Source of the DNA: Oscillibacter sp. UBA6647
Lineage (GTDB): Bacteria > Bacillota > Clostridia > Oscillospirales > Oscillospiraceae
Assembly (NCBI GenBank): GCA_002455655.1
Contig: DKLF01000164.1
Location: forward strand, 1-7,051
Reading direction: 5' to 3'
DNA: 7,051 nucleotides
Shown in pieces: positions 6,909-7,051 of this stretch (positions within the stretch are counted from its first letter, which is position 1; each line of letters opens with the position of its first letter). Made by a program: the position numbers and the translations under genes. The notes under the pieces were generated by a model. The model was not told where the DNA came from and did no database searches. It worked only from the letters and a program-made list of their open reading frames with translations.

Positions 6909-6968
6909 TTATAAAAAATTTATAAAAAATTCATAAAAATCAAGAAATATGTGTAAAAATGATAAAAA
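6909..6968. repeat. Phased A-tracts, including a tandem 11-bp repeat
   Basis: TTATAAAAAAT occurs twice back to back (6909-6919, 6920-6930), followed by a degenerate copy TCATAAAAAT (6931-6940). Further A5 tracts lie at 6955-6959 and 6964-6968. Tract centres are near 6915, 6926, 6937, 6957 and 6966, that is, roughly one or two helical turns apart. Phased A-tracts are known to bend DNA, so this region, 126-185 bp upstream of the -35 element, is probably intrinsically curved. A regulatory effect is inference. Confidence 0.6.
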
Positions 6969-6976
6969 CAAGTGCA

Positions 6977-7012
6977 GGACGGGACGCGAAAAAATTTTTT
7001 CGCGTCCCGTCC
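6977..7012. repeat. 36-bp perfect palindrome, possible terminator of the gene beyond the right edge
   Basis: Arms of 18 bp (6977-6994 and 6995-7012) are perfect inverted repeats without a spacer: a 12-bp GC-rich part, GGACGGGACGCG and its complement, flanks a central AAAAAATTTTTT. In RNA it would form a very stable hairpin. On the minus strand a T-rich run (TTGTTTTTATC) begins 6 nt after the stem; on the plus strand AATTTCTTC follows. The T-run is not directly at the stem base, so this is not a textbook terminator, but a terminator for a leftward gene entering from the right is the simplest role. A protein-binding or cruciform site is the alternative. Confidence 0.7.
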
Positions 7013-7051
7013 AATTTCTTCAAAATGCCAGGAATCTTCTTTGTGCATTTT

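Noticed and set aside
6919..7050. 42-codon minus-strand frame beginning near the right edge and crossing the palindrome
   Set aside because: It has no ribosome site in view, would be translated through an 18-bp hairpin, and ends in the AT-rich repeats. The composition looks accidental.
7020..7051. Possible end of a leftward gene entering from the right (TGA at 7022-7020 in one frame)
   Set aside because: Only nine codons precede the stop inside the window, and another frame is open through the palindrome, so no gene can be supported. The position just before the palindrome is compatible with that palindrome being its terminator.
1..7051. CRISPR array, tRNA or rRNA, insertion sequence or integrase
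   Set aside because: I saw no regularly spaced repeats, tRNA-like or rRNA segments, or transposase/integrase frames on either strand. The TRAP and ABC genes look like ordinary chromosomal transport units.

Overview
The window shows a co-directional stretch of bacterial chromosome with every supported gene on the minus strand. Read in transcription order (right to left), there are two separate transcription units. The organism is most likely a Gram-positive, moderately GC-rich member of the Clostridia, perhaps a gut Oscillospiraceae-type bacterium. This is inferred from strong AAGGAG/AGGAGGT ribosome binding sites, a lipobox on the solute-binding protein, a MacA-like adaptor anchored by a membrane helix and no outer-membrane channel gene, and GC-rich genes with AT-rich spacers. 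No marker gene is present, so the taxonomy is tentative.

Unit 1 (6783 to 3520) is a TAXI-type TRAP transporter. An AT-rich leader region holds a 36-bp perfect palindrome (6977-7012) and helically phased A-tracts (about 6913-6968). A good sigma-A-type promoter (6755-6783) follows. Next come a lipoprotein TAXI solute-binding protein (6709-5684), a 94-bp gap with a perfect 11-bp GC hairpin (5628-5653), and a fused DctQ-DctM permease (5589-3574). A clear rho-independent terminator (3520-3548) ends the unit. The binding protein would capture an unidentified solute, probably a carboxylate or amino acid, and deliver it to the ion-coupled permease.

The spacer between the units (3298-3519) carries candidate promoters for the next operon, an inverted repeat ACTGTAT-N11-ATACAGT and a tandem ACAGTT repeat. 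These could be operator sequences.

Unit 2 (3297 to beyond position 1) is a MacAB/YknXYZ-like tripartite ABC transporter in the order adaptor, ATPase, permease, with tight translational coupling. The spacing is 5 nt between the first two genes, followed by a 4-base ATGA overlap. The adaptor is the most interesting protein: it appears to contain two successive HlyD-like modules, each with only a short helical segment. The permease is cut by the left window edge after 295 codons, before its expected C-terminal membrane helices. Such systems in Gram-positive bacteria commonly export or protect against peptides, but the substrate here cannot be read from sequence.

I do not see a wholly new system. 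The main points worth a second look are the tandem-module adaptor, the perfect palindrome with A6T6 at its centre, the intercistronic hairpin and the candidate operator.
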